Shown: positions 29,517 through 39,270, numbered from the stretch's first letter. The stretch: DNA of 56,216 nt from Paracoccaceae bacterium (GCA_019429405.1 JAHYIZ010000017.1:1-56216); one strand, 5' to 3'. The notes: generated by a model from the sequence alone, not told the origin. Made by a program: numbers and translations.

Positions 29517-30734
29517 ATGTCCGAGGCGCCATTGCCGTTTCGGCGGTTTTCCAATGTGCAGTGGTATCTGGCGCATTCCGAGAATCGGGTGCATCTGCTC
29601 TGTGCATGCCCCGACCACATAGAGCTTGCGACATTCCATGATCTGGTCGCGCGTGTGCTGCGGCTCGCGCCGCAGCTTTCGTGGTCGGAAAGCCTTGTGC
29701 ACGATGGTCACCTTGTAGCGCCGCTTGCGGCGCCCGAGGCGGTGGCGCGGTATCGGCCGACGCCGCAGTTGGGCCTGATGTTGCGCGAGCTGGAGCCTGA
29801 TCTGGCCAGAACTCTGGCCGATACCGGGCGGCCCGCCTTTCGCGCCAGTTGCTTTGCCGCGCCCGAACCTGATGCGCGCGGGGTGCGATCGCTGATGGTT
29901 TTGCAGGCTACCCATGGCGTGACCGAGGGCGGCGACATCTCCAGACTTTCGCGCGGCTTGGACGCCGAGCATGAGGCACGCCCGACCTCGCGCCTGCGGT
30001 TGCGCCTGACCCAGCGGCTGGCGATGTGGGCGATGCTGCCGCTGCTCTGGGCGGGTTTTCTGTTTGCGGCACGGTTGCGGCGCAGGCCGTTGCACGAGTT
30101 TCGCTTTGTGCGCGTGTCGCTTGACCGCGCCGGGGTGGCGGCGGCGGTGCGGCGGCTTGGCGTGACGCACCGCGCGTTCCTGTTCGGTCTGGTCGCGCAC
30201 GCCGTTTTGCATGATCCGGCCCGCAAGCGGCGGCTGAACCTTGCCTATTCCACCTTGCCCCGCGCGCGCGCGCGCCACCACGACGACCGTTTTCTGAACG
30301 TGCGGATGGATGAATTCCGCCTGCAAACCGCCGCCGCCCCCGAGGCGAGCATTCGGGCAACCGCTGCCGCCATAGCGGCGCGCGGGCCGACGCCGATTTT
30401 CGTGCAGGCTTGGCAAAACGCGGTGCTGGGCTGGCACCGGATCACGCGGCGGGTCGCACCACGGCTCTACCAAAGGGGCTTTTTCGGCTATACGCCCTAT
30501 GATCTGGTGCTGTCGCTGGTGCCGCCGCTGATGCCCGGCCCCGGCTGGGGGCCGCTTGCAGGTGCCACTTTCTTTGCGGGCTCAAACACCGGCACCACGC
30601 CAAACTGCATCTTTGCCGTGACGCCCGATCGGATCACGCTGACCTTGTGGGCCGACAATGCCGTGGCCGCGCGGGTGGGTGACGTCGTGGCAAGCGCCAG
30701 GGCGCTGGGGATTGCCGCCGAGGTCTGGGACTAG
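29517..30734 (+). CDS. Probable WS/DGAT-type acyltransferase (condensation-like fold)
   Basis: A 405-residue protein I cannot assign firmly, but its layout follows wax-ester synthase/diacylglycerol acyltransferases of the CoA-dependent acyltransferase fold. An HGVTEGG stretch at residues 133-139 sits where that family has the catalytic HHxxxDG; here the aspartate is glutamate (HxxxEG). A hydrophobic helix (168-186, LAMWAMLPLLWAGFLFAAR) follows, then an FRFVRVSLDRAGVAAAVRRL helix and a C-terminal half ending in LSLVPPLMPGPGWGPLAG and LTLWADNAV, comparable to the family NxPGP and ADRDAV regions. Predicted role: membrane-associated transfer of an acyl group. It lies 50 bases after a peroxiredoxin gene, same strand. 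Substrate unknown; catalysis is not proven. Confidence 0.5.
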   Translation: MSEAPLPFRRFSNVQWYLAHSENRVHLLCACPDHIELATFHDLVARVLRLAPQLSWSESLVHDGHLVAPLAAPEAVARYRPTPQLGLMLRELEPDLARTLADTGRPAFRASCFAAPEPDARGVRSLMVLQATHGVTEGGDISRLSRGLDAEHEARPTSRLRLRLTQRLAMWAMLPLLWAGFLFAARLRRRPLHEFRFVRVSLDRAGVAAAVRRLGVTHRAFLFGLVAHAVLHDPARKRRLNLAYSTLPRARARHHDDRFLNVRMDEFRLQTAAAPEASIRATAAAIAARGPTPIFVQAWQNAVLGWHRITRRVAPRLYQRGFFGYTPYDLVLSLVPPLMPGPGWGPLAGATFFAGSNTGTTPNCIFAVTPDRITLTLWADNAVAARVGDVVASARALGIAAEVWD

Positions 30735-30743
30735 GGCGCGGGT

Positions 30744-31184
30744 TCAGCGCCGCGCAAGCACATGGCGCGGCGCGGGCGCTGTGCCAAACTGGACCGGAAC
30801 ACCGCATTGTCGAAGCTCGGCGGCCAACCGTGACGCGGGCGGCAGCGCAGCCCTGGGCAAAGACACATGTGCGCCGCCGACCAGATGCAGTCGGCAGGTT
30901 CCACGGCCAATTTCGGCGCCGCTGATTTGCGCCAGCACCACCGTGCGCCGCGCCGCGCCGTCATAAACCTGAAACCGCCCATGCCCGAGCCTTAGTCCAG
31001 CCGCGCGATTGACGGCGAGCACGCGCAGCACCACCGCGAGGAACACCGAAACCAGCACCCATGCGAGCAGAGGGGCGTCGGTCGTGTGGTTGACATAGGT
31101 CATCGCCATGCCTAGCCCGAGCGCCGCGTAGGTGGCGGGGCGGCGGCCCTGGCAACGATATTCAAAGGTGTCAAAGGTCTGCAT
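30744..31184 (-). CDS. Hypothetical membrane protein with PH-like cytoplasmic domain
   Basis: A 146-residue protein with two predicted helices near the N-terminus (PATYAALGLGMAMTYV and PLLAWVLVSVFLAVVLRVLA) followed by a soluble beta-rich part starting GLRLGHGRFQVYDGAARRTV. This arrangement resembles small bacterial membrane proteins with a bPH-type domain, but no family motif is diagnostic. It overlaps nothing and converges with the acyltransferase-like gene, nine bases apart. Function unknown. Bases 31185-31337 upstream, before pepN ends, hold no recognisable feature. Confidence 0.55.
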   Translation of the reverse strand: MQTFDTFEYRCQGRRPATYAALGLGMAMTYVNHTTDAPLLAWVLVSVFLAVVLRVLAVNRAAGLRLGHGRFQVYDGAARRTVVLAQISGAEIGRGTCRLHLVGGAHVSLPRAALPPASRLAAELRQCGVPVQFGTAPAPRHVLARR

Positions 31185-31337
31185 GCCGCTTTTTCGCCAT
31201 CAGATTATGGCGCAAATAAGGCAATTGTGGCGGACTTCGCGAGACTCTGCGGCAGGCGGAAACAGCTTGATGCTGGCGGCGGGATTGTGCTGAATGATCA
31301 GACAATCCCGCCGCATCGTCGCGGCATTTGCCGTTTC

Positions 31338-33905
31338 TCAGCCCTTTGGTTCGGTCAGCCGCGCCACCATTTCGCCCATATCGCGGCTTAGCCCCGGCAG
31401 CGCCCGAATCCGTGACAGTTGCGCCTGCGCCAGTTCGCGGCGGGCCGAATCATACCGTGGCCAGGTCTCGAACGCGGTGCTCATCCGCGCCGCCATCTGC
31501 GGGTTCACCGGGTCGAGCCGGATCAGCCAATCCGCATAAAAGCGGTAGCCCGCGCCCGAGCCATGGTGAAAGCCCGCGTGGTTGGCCGCGAACCCGCCCA
31601 TCAGCGCGCGAAAGCGGTTCGGGTTCTTCCAGTCAAACGCCGGGTCCGCAGCCAGACGCTCGGCAAGCGCGGGGGCGGTATCTGGGGCGGCATGGGCCAG
31701 TTGCACGGTGAACCACTTGTCCATCACCAGCCGGTCGGTGGCCCAGCGGGCACGGAACGCGGCCAACGCAGCCTCGGCGCGCCCCGCCTCGATCAGGCAG
31801 GTCAGCGCGCCGAGCGTTTCGGTCATGTTCGGCGCCGCGTCGAACAGTGCCTGCGCCCGCGCGCCGCCGTCGGTGCGGGTCAAAAGCGATAAGGCTGCAA
31901 GCCGCAGCGCGCGCTTGCCTGCGGCACCCGCATCGGGGGCATAGGGGCCGGGCACCGCCATGGTCTCATAGAGATCACCCAGCAGCGCGGCGTGGCGATC
32001 TGCCAGAGCCTGCGCCAGCCGCGCGCGTGCCGCGTGGATCGCGTCGGGGTTGGGCACCTGCCCGCGCGCATGCAATTCGGTGGCAATTTCTTCGTCGCCC
32101 GGCAGGCGCAGGCAGAGCGCGCGAAAGGCGGGGTCGGCGCCCGCATCACGCAGAAGCCGCCCGACCGCGTCGAGGTGTTCAGCCTCGGGCGAGGCCCCGC
32201 CCACCATCGCGCAAAGCGCCTCGCGCGCGAGGTTGCGCCCCGCCTCCCAGCGGTTGAACGGGTCGGTGTCATGAGCCAGCAGAAACGCCCGCTCGGCGGC
32301 GGTAGCGTCGCGCTCCAGCACCACGGGGGCCGAAAATCCGCGCAGGATCGAGGGCACTGGCCGCGCCGCAAGGCTGGGGAAGCTGAAGCTTTGCCGCGCC
32401 TCGGTCATCTCCAGCACCTGCGTCGGCACCACCTCGTCGCCATTGGGCGACAACAGGCCGACCGCGATGGGGATCACCCTTGGCGCCTTCTCTGCCTGTC
32501 CCGGCGTCGGCGGCGTCTTTTGCTCGAAGGTCAGCGTATAGGTGCCATCGTGCCAGTCTTCCGTAACAGAAAGCCGCGGCGTGCCGGCATCGGAATACCA
32601 GCGTTTGAACTGCGCAAGGTCACGGCCCGTCGCATCCTCGAACACCTTGATCCAGTCTTCGATGGTCGCGGCCTGCCCGTCGTGGCGGTCAAAATAGAGG
32701 TCAAGCGCCGCGCGGTAGCCCACATCGCCCACAAGGCGCTTGAGCATGCCGATCACCTCGGCGCCCTTTTCGTAGACCGTCGCGGTGTAGAAGTTGTTGA
32801 TTTCCACATAGGATTCGGGGCGCACCGCATGCGCCAGCGGGCCTTGATCCTCGCGGAACTGGCGGGCGCGAAGGGTCAGCACATCTTCGATGCGCTTGAC
32901 CGGGCCGGACCGCATGTCAGAGGTGAACTGCTGGTCGCGCGCCACCGTCAGCCCTTCTTTCAGGCACAGCTGGAACCAGTCGCGGCAGGTGATGCGGTTG
33001 CCGGTCCAGTTGTGAAAATACTCATGCGCGATCACACCTTCGATGCGCTCGTATTCGCCATCGGTGGTGGTGTCTGGCGAGGCCAGCACCAGTTTCGCGT
33101 TGAAGATGTTGAGCCCCTTGTTCTCCATCGCGCCCATGTTGAAATCATCGACCGCGACAAGGTTGAACACGTCGAGGTCGTATTCGCGGCCATAGACGTC
33201 TTCATCCCATTTCATCGCGCGTTTCAGCGAGGCCAGTGCAAAGTCGCAGCGGTCTTCGTCGCCCTTGCGCACCCAGATGTTGAGCGCAACCTTGCGGCCT
33301 GACATCGTGGTGAAGCTGCCGGGGAGCGCCACCAGATCGCCCGCGACCAGCGCGAAGAGGTAGGCGGGCTTGGGCCAGGGGTCCACCCATTCTGCCCAAC
33401 CGGGGCCAGAGGCGCCGGGGTTGCCGTTGGACAAAAGCACCGGCAGGTCTGCTTCAATGCGCACCGTGAACCGCGTCATCACATCGGGGCGGTCGGGGTA
33501 AAAGGTGATGCGGCGAAAGCCCTGCGCCTCGCATTGGGTGCAATACATGCCGCGCGACATGTAGAGGCCCTGCAGCGCGGTGTTGCCCTCGGGGGCAATC
33601 TCGACCTCGGTTTGCAGCGTGAAGGTGCGCTCGGGCAGGGCTGCGGGGTGGATGGTCAGCCCGGTATCGGTCAGCAGGTAGTCAGAGGCGGCCAGCGCCT
33701 GCCCGTCAATCGCCACCGAGATCAGCCGCAACTGCTCGCCGTCAAGGCAGAGTGCGGCGCCGGTTTGGCGCGGGGTCAGCGAAATTTTGGCGCTGACCCG
33801 CGTGGCCTTGGGCGCCAGCCGGAAGGTCAGTGCGACATGGTCGAGCGTGAAAGGGTAGGGGGCGTAGTCAGACAGTTTGATGGTTTGCGGGGCGGCGGCG
33901 TGCAT
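31338..33905 (-). CDS. pepN: Aminopeptidase N
   Basis: An 855-residue M1 metallopeptidase that trims N-terminal residues from peptides. The exopeptidase motif GAMEN (residues 258-262) and zinc site HEYFH (294-298, with Glu317 in LKEG as third ligand) are intact. Domain order is N-terminal beta domain (1-190), thermolysin-like catalytic domain (190-445), small beta domain and a helical C-terminal domain, as in E. coli PepN (870). The start at 33905 has a GGAGA site upstream; an ATG five codons earlier exists without one. The gene stands alone on its strand. Confidence 0.97.
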   Translation of the reverse strand: MHAAAPQTIKLSDYAPYPFTLDHVALTFRLAPKATRVSAKISLTPRQTGAALCLDGEQLRLISVAIDGQALAASDYLLTDTGLTIHPAALPERTFTLQTEVEIAPEGNTALQGLYMSRGMYCTQCEAQGFRRITFYPDRPDVMTRFTVRIEADLPVLLSNGNPGASGPGWAEWVDPWPKPAYLFALVAGDLVALPGSFTTMSGRKVALNIWVRKGDEDRCDFALASLKRAMKWDEDVYGREYDLDVFNLVAVDDFNMGAMENKGLNIFNAKLVLASPDTTTDGEYERIEGVIAHEYFHNWTGNRITCRDWFQLCLKEGLTVARDQQFTSDMRSGPVKRIEDVLTLRARQFREDQGPLAHAVRPESYVEINNFYTATVYEKGAEVIGMLKRLVGDVGYRAALDLYFDRHDGQAATIEDWIKVFEDATGRDLAQFKRWYSDAGTPRLSVTEDWHDGTYTLTFEQKTPPTPGQAEKAPRVIPIAVGLLSPNGDEVVPTQVLEMTEARQSFSFPSLAARPVPSILRGFSAPVVLERDATAAERAFLLAHDTDPFNRWEAGRNLAREALCAMVGGASPEAEHLDAVGRLLRDAGADPAFRALCLRLPGDEEIATELHARGQVPNPDAIHAARARLAQALADRHAALLGDLYETMAVPGPYAPDAGAAGKRALRLAALSLLTRTDGGARAQALFDAAPNMTETLGALTCLIEAGRAEAALAAFRARWATDRLVMDKWFTVQLAHAAPDTAPALAERLAADPAFDWKNPNRFRALMGGFAANHAGFHHGSGAGYRFYADWLIRLDPVNPQMAARMSTAFETWPRYDSARRELAQAQLSRIRALPGLSRDMGEMVARLTEPKG

Positions 33906-33980
33906 GGGGTTCTCCGGCATTGCGATGCCGGACCCTAGGGCGCGGCGGCGGCGGCTTCAAGGCTGCCGCTGCCACCCATG

Positions 33981-34439
33981 TCATTGGGCGCCGACAAAGC
34001 GCGCCAGTTTGCCCAGCGTCTGCAACCCAAGTTCGACCGCGCCAAAGCGCTTGGCCTCGGCGTATTCTTCAGCGCTTGCCATGACCATGCGCAGCCTGAC
34101 CCGCGTTTTGGTGCCCAGATCATCGAATTCAATCGTGGCGTCGGCGTGTTTCGGCCCGTTTTCGCCCCAAAGCAGGTCATACTCGATCCGCTTGTGCAGC
34201 GTAACGCGCCTGTAGCGGTGATGGTTGGGAAAGACCGTGCCATCGGGCCCGATCATGTCAAACACCCATTCGCCGCCCTCGCGCAGGTCAATCCGGCTGG
34301 TGCGGCACGAATACCCGTCGGGCCCCCACCATTTCGGCAGGGTTTCGGGGTTCATCCAGGCCGACCAGACCACCGCGACCGGCGCCGCGATCAGCCGTTC
34401 CAGCAGCATCGTGCGGTCTGAGGCATCAACCTTGGTCAT
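33981..34439 (-). CDS. SRPBCC (AHSA1-like) protein, first copy
   Basis: A 152-residue START/Bet v1-like protein. The N-terminal strand TMLLERLIAAPVAVVWSAWMN and the WWGPDGYSCRTSRIDLREGGEW segment are typical of AHSA1/CalC-type proteins, as is the DDLGTKTRVRLRMV strand. Its ATG lies in an ATGA overlap with the stop of the neighbouring SRPBCC gene, which itself overlaps an ArsR regulator gene. Such ArsR-SRPBCC operons are common and unexplained; a ligand-binding or stress-related role is likely. Function is inferred only from fold and context. Confidence 0.8.
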   Translation of the reverse strand: MTKVDASDRTMLLERLIAAPVAVVWSAWMNPETLPKWWGPDGYSCRTSRIDLREGGEWVFDMIGPDGTVFPNHHRYRRVTLHKRIEYDLLWGENGPKHADATIEFDDLGTKTRVRLRMVMASAEEYAEAKRFGAVELGLQTLGKLARFVGAQ

Positions 34440-34912
34440 TTCATAATTCCCCGCGCGTAGTCTTCAAGCTGCGTGGCCACGGTGCCCCAACCGTCGAAAA
34501 AGCCCATATCCGCATGCGACTTGCGGGTTTCGGGGCTGCGGTGGCGCGCGATCGCCGTGTATTCGGTGCCGCCATCGGGCGTATCGGACAGCAGCAAGAT
34601 TGCGGTCATGAAAGGTTCGGGCGCGGGCTTCCAGCCTTCGGTGTAGGCATCAGTGAAAACCAGCTTTTCCTCGGGCACCACCTCAAGGTAGACGCCCGTG
34701 TTATCCATCACGGTGCCGTCCACGTCGAAGGTGGTGTTGAAGCGCCCGCCCACCCGCAGATCAATATCGACCGCTGTCACCCGGTGCGGGCGCGGCACGA
34801 AAAAATGCGGGATATGCTCGGGCATGGTCCAGCATTCCCACACCAGCGGCCGGGGCACGGCCAGTTTGCGGGTAAAGTGCAGGTCGGTGGCTGGGTCGAG
34901 GGTCGGGGTCAT
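34436..34912 (-). CDS. SRPBCC (AHSA1-like) protein, second copy
   Basis: A 158-residue relative of the preceding gene product. It starts [20 protein letters not shown] and includes LVWECWTMPEHIPHFFVPRP and VDIDLRVGGRFNTTFDVDG, the Bet v1-like core, with GWGTVATQLEDYARGIM as C-terminal helix. Both ends overlap neighbours through ATGA junctions, so the operon order is arsR, this gene, the other SRPBCC gene. The pair probably arose by duplication. ATG at 34912 is chosen because homology begins there and because the upstream frame runs into the ArsR gene. Confidence 0.8.
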   Translation of the reverse strand: MTPTLDPATDLHFTRKLAVPRPLVWECWTMPEHIPHFFVPRPHRVTAVDIDLRVGGRFNTTFDVDGTVMDNTGVYLEVVPEEKLVFTDAYTEGWKPAPEPFMTAILLLSDTPDGGTEYTAIARHRSPETRKSHADMGFFDGWGTVATQLEDYARGIMK

Positions 34913-35250
34913 TTCGTGCGCTCCTTCATCAGGTTGGTGACATAGTCGTCGAGCCGGTCGAGCCGCGATTCCCACATCGTGCGCTGCGCCTCAAGCCAGC
35001 TTTGCACCGGCTGAAAAGCCTCGGGCACGATGGCGCAAGACCGCACCCGGCCATCCTTGGTGGTTGCGATCAGCCCCGCATCTTCCAGCACGCCAAGGTG
35101 GCGCATCACGGTGGGCAGCCTGAGCCCGGTGGGGCGCGCCAGTTCGCTGACCGCCGCCGGCCCTTGTGCCAGCCGCGCAAGAATGGCGCGGCGGGTCGGG
35201 TCGGCAAGCGCCTGAAACAGGCTGGATAGGTCGGGGTCATGGTTAGCCAT
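34909..35250 (-). CDS. ArsR family transcriptional regulator (SdpR-like)
   Basis: A 113-residue winged-helix regulator. The motif [21 protein letters not shown] is the classic ArsR start, followed by the recognition helix [17 protein letters not shown] and wing [12 protein letters not shown]. No metal-binding cysteine motif is visible, consistent with the SdpR-like subgroup found upstream of SRPBCC genes. It heads a three-gene operon with two SRPBCC genes. A perfect inverted repeat lies over its own start codon (35242-35259), so it likely represses itself. The start at 35250 is the first Met with homology. Confidence 0.88.
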   Translation of the reverse strand: MANHDPDLSSLFQALADPTRRAILARLAQGPAAVSELARPTGLRLPTVMRHLGVLEDAGLIATTKDGRVRSCAIVPEAFQPVQSWLEAQRTMWESRLDRLDDYVTNLMKERTK

Positions 35251-35259
35251 AACGCTAAC
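35242..35259 (-). promoter_or_regulatory. Operator-like palindrome over the arsR start codon
   Basis: GTTAGC (35242-35247) and GCTAAC (35254-35259) are perfect complements separated by six bases that include the arsR ATG. An extra TAAC half-site follows at 35260-35263. The position means a bound repressor would block both transcription and translation start. Autoregulation by the ArsR product is inferred from position only. Confidence 0.6.
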
Positions 35260-35401
35260 TAACATACCTCGCCCCGCCAATCAAGAAATACTTAGCTGTA
35301 CGGCTTTGTTTTGCCGGTCAGTGCCGCTGCACTGCATGCGGGTGTGGACAGCGCCCCCGCCGCTGCGCATAAAGAGCGCGGCCAGCTTGGGAGGAGACAC
35401 C

Positions 35402-37564
35402 ATGACCGATCGGACCCCGAGACACGGGCTGTTGGTGGATTGCCGCCTTGCAGACTTTATCGAGGCCGAGGCGCTGCCGGGTTCGGGCGTAAACGCCGAG
35501 ACCTTCTGGCGCGGACTGGCCGGTATTGCCGCCGACCTTGGCGCGCGCAACCGCGCACTGCTGGAGCGGCGCGAAGACTTGCAGGAACATATCGACGCCT
35601 GGCATCTGGCGCGGCGCGGCCAGCCGCACGACGCCGAGGATTATGCGAATTTCCTGCGCGAAATCGGGTATCTCGTGCCAGAAGGGCCTGATTTCAGTAT
35701 CGAAACCGGCCCGACCGACCCCGAGATTGCCACCCTTTGCGGCCCGCAGCTTGTGGTGCCGGTGATGAACGCGCGCTATGCGCTCAACGCCGCCAATGCG
35801 CGCTGGGGCAGCCTTTACGACGCGCTTTATGGCACTGATGCCCTGGGCAGCGCGCCGCCCGCCGGTGGCTATGACAGCGCGCGCGGCGCTGAGGTGGTGG
35901 CATGGGCCAAGGGCTTTCTTGATGACGTGGTGCCGCTGACAGGGCTTGCCTGGGCTGATGCAAGGCATCTGTGCATGCAATCGGGCGCGCTTTTGGTCGA
36001 GGGGCCGCGCGGCACTGCGGGGCTGACTACGCCGGGGCAGTTTGCCGGCTACCGGGGCAGCGAAATGGCACCGACTTCGGTGCTCTTGCGCCAGAACGGG
36101 CTTTATATCGAGCTGGTGATCGACCGCACGCATAGCGTCGGGCGTTCCGACCCGGCGGGTATCGCCGATGTGCGGCTTGAAGCGGCGCTGTCCTCGATCA
36201 TGGATTGCGAAGACAGCGTGGCGGCAGTCGATGGTGCCGACAAGGCGCTGGCCTATCGCAACTGGCTGGGGCTGATGCGCGGCGATCTGGCCGAAGAGGT
36301 GACCAAGGGCGGGGGCTCGTTTACGCGTCGCCTTGCGCCCGACGCCGAATTCACCGCCCCGCTTGGTGGCACGCTGCGCGTCAAGGGCCGCGCGCTGATG
36401 CTGGTGCGCAACGTGGGCCATCTGATGACCACGCCCGCAGTGCTCGACCCCGAGGGGCGCGAGCTGGGCGAAGGCCTGCTGGATGCGCTGGTGACAACGC
36501 TGTGTGCGCTGCACGACTTGCGAAAAGTCGAAGGCCCGCGCAACTCGGTCACCGGGTCGGTCTATGTGGTGAAACCCAAGATGCACGGGCCCGACGAAGT
36601 GGCCTTTGCCGATGACATCTTCACACAGGTCGAGGCGATTCTGGGCGTGCCGCGCTACACGGTCAAACTGGGGATCATGGATGAAGAGCGCCGCACCAGT
36701 GTGAACCTCAAGGAATGCATTCGTGCCGCGCGCCACCGCCTCGCCTTCATCAACACCGGCTTTCTTGACCGCACCGGCGACGAGATCTGGACCTCGATGG
36801 AGGCCGGGCCGATGCTGGCCAAGGGCGCGATGAAAAGCCAGCCCTGGATTTCGGCCTATGAAGACCGCAACGTTGATATCGGGCTTGCCTGCGGCCTTGC
36901 GGGGCGCGCGCAGATCGGCAAGGGCATGTGGGCGGCCCCCGACCGGATGGCCGCAATGCTGGCCGAAAAGATCGCGCATCCGATGGCAGGGGCCAATTGC
37001 GCCTGGGTGCCAAGCCCCACGGCGGCCACGCTGCACGCCACGCATTACCACCGCGTCGATGTGTTCGCCCGCCAGCGCGCGATTGCGGCAGAGCACCGCC
37101 CCGCGCGGCTAAAGGATCTGCTGACAATCCCGCTGGCCGCTGGCGTGAACTATTCGGATGAGGAGATCCGCGCCGAGCTTGAAAACAACGCGCAGGGCAT
37201 TCTGGGCTATGTGGTGCGCTGGGTCGATCAGGGGGTGGGCTGCTCCAAGGTGCCCGACATCCACGATGTCGGCCTGATGGAAGACCGCGCCACCTGTCGG
37301 ATCTCGTCGCAGGCGATTGCCAACTGGCTGCACCACAGCGTGGTCAGCGAGGGGCAGGCGATGGACGCGCTGCGCAAGATGGCGGTGGTGGTCGACCGGC
37401 AGAACGCCGGCGATCCGGCCTATGTGCCGATGGCGCCGGGCTATGCCGGGCTGGCGTTTCAGGCTGCGTGCGATCTGGTCTTTTTTGGCCGTGTGCAGCC
37501 TTCGGGCTATACCGAGCCGGTGCTGCATGCACGGCGCTTGCAATTGAAGGACGGCAGGGCATGA
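35402..37564 (+). CDS. glcB: Malate synthase G
   Basis: A 720-residue enzyme condensing glyoxylate with acetyl-CoA to malate, closing the glyoxylate or glycolate route. Length and layout match isoform G: an N-terminal clasp, a TIM barrel and the C-terminal plug. Active-site support includes [28 protein letters not shown] and the catalytic-base segment [12 protein letters not shown] with Asp628. The start at 35402 has a GGAGGAG site 5-6 bases upstream. glcG follows in an ATGA overlap, which supports glycolate/glyoxylate metabolism. A D-lactate/glycolate-type dehydrogenase lies at 14869-16248, not linked. Confidence 0.97.
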   Translation: MTDRTPRHGLLVDCRLADFIEAEALPGSGVNAETFWRGLAGIAADLGARNRALLERREDLQEHIDAWHLARRGQPHDAEDYANFLREIGYLVPEGPDFSIETGPTDPEIATLCGPQLVVPVMNARYALNAANARWGSLYDALYGTDALGSAPPAGGYDSARGAEVVAWAKGFLDDVVPLTGLAWADARHLCMQSGALLVEGPRGTAGLTTPGQFAGYRGSEMAPTSVLLRQNGLYIELVIDRTHSVGRSDPAGIADVRLEAALSSIMDCEDSVAAVDGADKALAYRNWLGLMRGDLAEEVTKGGGSFTRRLAPDAEFTAPLGGTLRVKGRALMLVRNVGHLMTTPAVLDPEGRELGEGLLDALVTTLCALHDLRKVEGPRNSVTGSVYVVKPKMHGPDEVAFADDIFTQVEAILGVPRYTVKLGIMDEERRTSVNLKECIRAARHRLAFINTGFLDRTGDEIWTSMEAGPMLAKGAMKSQPWISAYEDRNVDIGLACGLAGRAQIGKGMWAAPDRMAAMLAEKIAHPMAGANCAWVPSPTAATLHATHYHRVDVFARQRAIAAEHRPARLKDLLTIPLAAGVNYSDEEIRAELENNAQGILGYVVRWVDQGVGCSKVPDIHDVGLMEDRATCRISSQAIANWLHHSVVSEGQAMDALRKMAVVVDRQNAGDPAYVPMAPGYAGLAFQAACDLVFFGRVQPSGYTEPVLHARRLQLKDGRA

Positions 37565-37989
37565 GCCTGAACCATGCGGCGGCAACACGCATCATTTCCG
37601 TGGCGATGGGCTATGGCGTCGAGCACGGGCTGAAGCCGCTTTCGGTGGTGGTGCTTGATGCCGGCGGCCACCCGATCGCCTTTGAGCGTGCCGATGGCGC
37701 CAGCCCCGGTCGTTTTGAGATCGCCCGCGCCAAGGCTTATGGCGCGGTGATGCTGGGCATGGCCGGGACCGCGCAGAAGGAACGCGCGGCGCAAGAGGGC
37801 TTCAACTTCATCGCGGCCGCCAACGGGATCTTCGCGGGGCGCGTGCTGCCAGTGCCGGGCGGGGTTCTGGTGCGCGATGCATCGGGCCGCGTGATCGGCG
37901 CCGTGGGCGTGACCGGCGACACCTCTGAAAATGATGCGGCGGCGGCGCTGGCGGGGATCGAGGCGGCGGGGCTGAGCGGCGAGGCCTGA
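37561..37989 (+). CDS. glcG: GlcG/HbpS-family protein
   Basis: A 142-residue protein of the heme-degrading/HbpS-like fold. It begins [20 protein letters not shown] and contains [20 protein letters not shown] and an [16 protein letters not shown] segment followed by [18 protein letters not shown]. In E. coli glcG sits in the glycolate operon; the biochemical role is unclear and may involve ligand or cofactor binding. It is co-transcribed with glcB through a four-base ATGA overlap. The short gap after it separates it from a convergent EI24 gene. Confidence 0.85.
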   Translation: MSLNHAAATRIISVAMGYGVEHGLKPLSVVVLDAGGHPIAFERADGASPGRFEIARAKAYGAVMLGMAGTAQKERAAQEGFNFIAAANGIFAGRVLPVPGGVLVRDASGRVIGAVGVTGDTSENDAAAALAGIEAAGLSGEA

Positions 37990-37996
37990 GGCCGCC

Positions 37997-38692
37997 TCAG
38001 CGCCGCCTTTCGCCGCCAAGACGGTGGAACAGATGCGTGAATGTGGCCGCCCCCAGCACCGGCACCACGAGGTTGACCACCGGCACGCTTAGCGGCAGCG
38101 CCATCAGCACGCCCGCCGCCCAGACCTGCGCCCAGTGGCGCCGCCGCATCGCCTTTGCCCCGGCGCGGTCGAGCCTGCGCATCGCCACCATCTGAAAATA
38201 CTCGCGCCCCAGCAAATAGCCGTTCAGCCCCCAGAATAGCAGCGGCGCTGCCGGGCCGGACCAGACATAAGCCATGAGCGCGACAAGGTTGGCCACGATC
38301 AGCACAGCGAGAAAGTTCAGGCTGTCAACCAGCGTTTGCGCAAAGCTCGCGCCGCGCGGGGGCGGCAGATGCGGGTAATGCCGCGCCTCGACGCCATCGG
38401 CGACGGTTTCAAGAAACAGCCCGGTAAAGAGCGAGGCGACCGGCATCATCAGAAAAAAGCTCATCACCAGCATGAAGGCCAGCGACCCCCAGGACAGCAG
38501 GTCTTGCACCCAGCGCACCTCGCCGACCCAGGGCAGGGTCAGCACATCGGGCGTGAACCAGTCGATCACTTGCACCAGACCCGCATAGACGCCCAGCAGC
38601 AGTGCCAGCGACAAGGCGATGCCCAGCGCCAGCACACCCAGCGCGCGGGCGCGGAAGAGATCACCCGTGGCGGTCAGAAAATCGCCCAGCAT
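37997..38692 (-). CDS. EI24 domain-containing membrane protein
   Basis: A 231-residue protein with five or so predicted helices, including LGVLALGIALSLALLLGVYA, WGSLAFMLVMSFFLMMPV and VLIVANLVALMAYVW. The FWGLNGYLLGREYFQMVAMRR segment is characteristic of the EI24/CysZ-like family. Eukaryotic EI24 is an ER protein; bacterial members may carry sulfate (CysZ), but the distinguishing residues are not clear here. Its ATG overlaps the stop of the nitroreductase gene (TGATG), which suggests coupling. Function unproven. Confidence 0.75.
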   Translation of the reverse strand: MLGDFLTATGDLFRARALGVLALGIALSLALLLGVYAGLVQVIDWFTPDVLTLPWVGEVRWVQDLLSWGSLAFMLVMSFFLMMPVASLFTGLFLETVADGVEARHYPHLPPPRGASFAQTLVDSLNFLAVLIVANLVALMAYVWSGPAAPLLFWGLNGYLLGREYFQMVAMRRLDRAGAKAMRRRHWAQVWAAGVLMALPLSVPVVNLVVPVLGAATFTHLFHRLGGERRR

Positions 38693-39270
38693 CAGAACCC
38701 GCGCCACTCGGTCAGCGCCGCCACGTCGGGGCGCGGGCGCTCGGGCGAGGCCGCCAGTGCGGTGCCGATATGCACGAAACCCACCACCCGTTCGCCCGCT
38801 GCCAGCCCAAAAGCGGGGGTGGCAAAGCCGCTGTCATGCGCGGGCCAGCCGGTCAGCCAGGCCGCGCCCCAGCCTGCCGCCAGTGCCGCGTTCAGCAGCG
38901 ACAGCGCCACCGCGCCCGCCGAAAGCAGTTGTTCGACCTCGGGCACCTTGTCTGAAGGTTTCGGCGAAAACACCACCGCCACCGCCAGCGGGCTGTCGGC
39001 AAACTGGCTGATGCCCTTGGCGCCCTGATCGGCGGGTAGCGCCAAGGCCGAGGCATGCGCCGCCGCCCTTTCGGCCAGTGCCGTCAGCGCGGGCCGCGCC
39101 AGCACGATCAGCCGCCACGGTTCCAGCTTGCCATGGTCTGGCACGCGCAAGGCGGCGCTCAGCAAAGGCGCCAGTGCAGCACGGTCCGGAGCGGGCGCGC
39201 GCAGGGTCTTTGCGGGGTGCGAGCGGCGGGTTTGCAGAAACTGCAGCGCCTCGGGCAGGGGTGTGGGCAT
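38692..39270 (-). CDS. Nitroreductase family protein (YdjA-like)
   Basis: A 192-residue FMN-dependent oxidoreductase of the small, YdjA-like nitroreductase group. It begins with an LQTRRSHPAKTLRAPAPDRAA segment that includes the conserved Arg-Ser pair for FMN phosphate, then APLLSAALRVPDHGKLEPWR, and ends with FVHIGTALAASPERPRP. The active-site Gly-Trp loop GWGAAWLTGWPAHDSG is present. Substrates are usually nitroaromatics, quinones or flavins with NAD(P)H. The gene overlaps the EI24 gene by one base. The start at 39270 is well placed with the family. Confidence 0.87.
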   Translation of the reverse strand: MPTPLPEALQFLQTRRSHPAKTLRAPAPDRAALAPLLSAALRVPDHGKLEPWRLIVLARPALTALAERAAAHASALALPADQGAKGISQFADSPLAVAVVFSPKPSDKVPEVEQLLSAGAVALSLLNAALAAGWGAAWLTGWPAHDSGFATPAFGLAAGERVVGFVHIGTALAASPERPRPDVAALTEWRGF

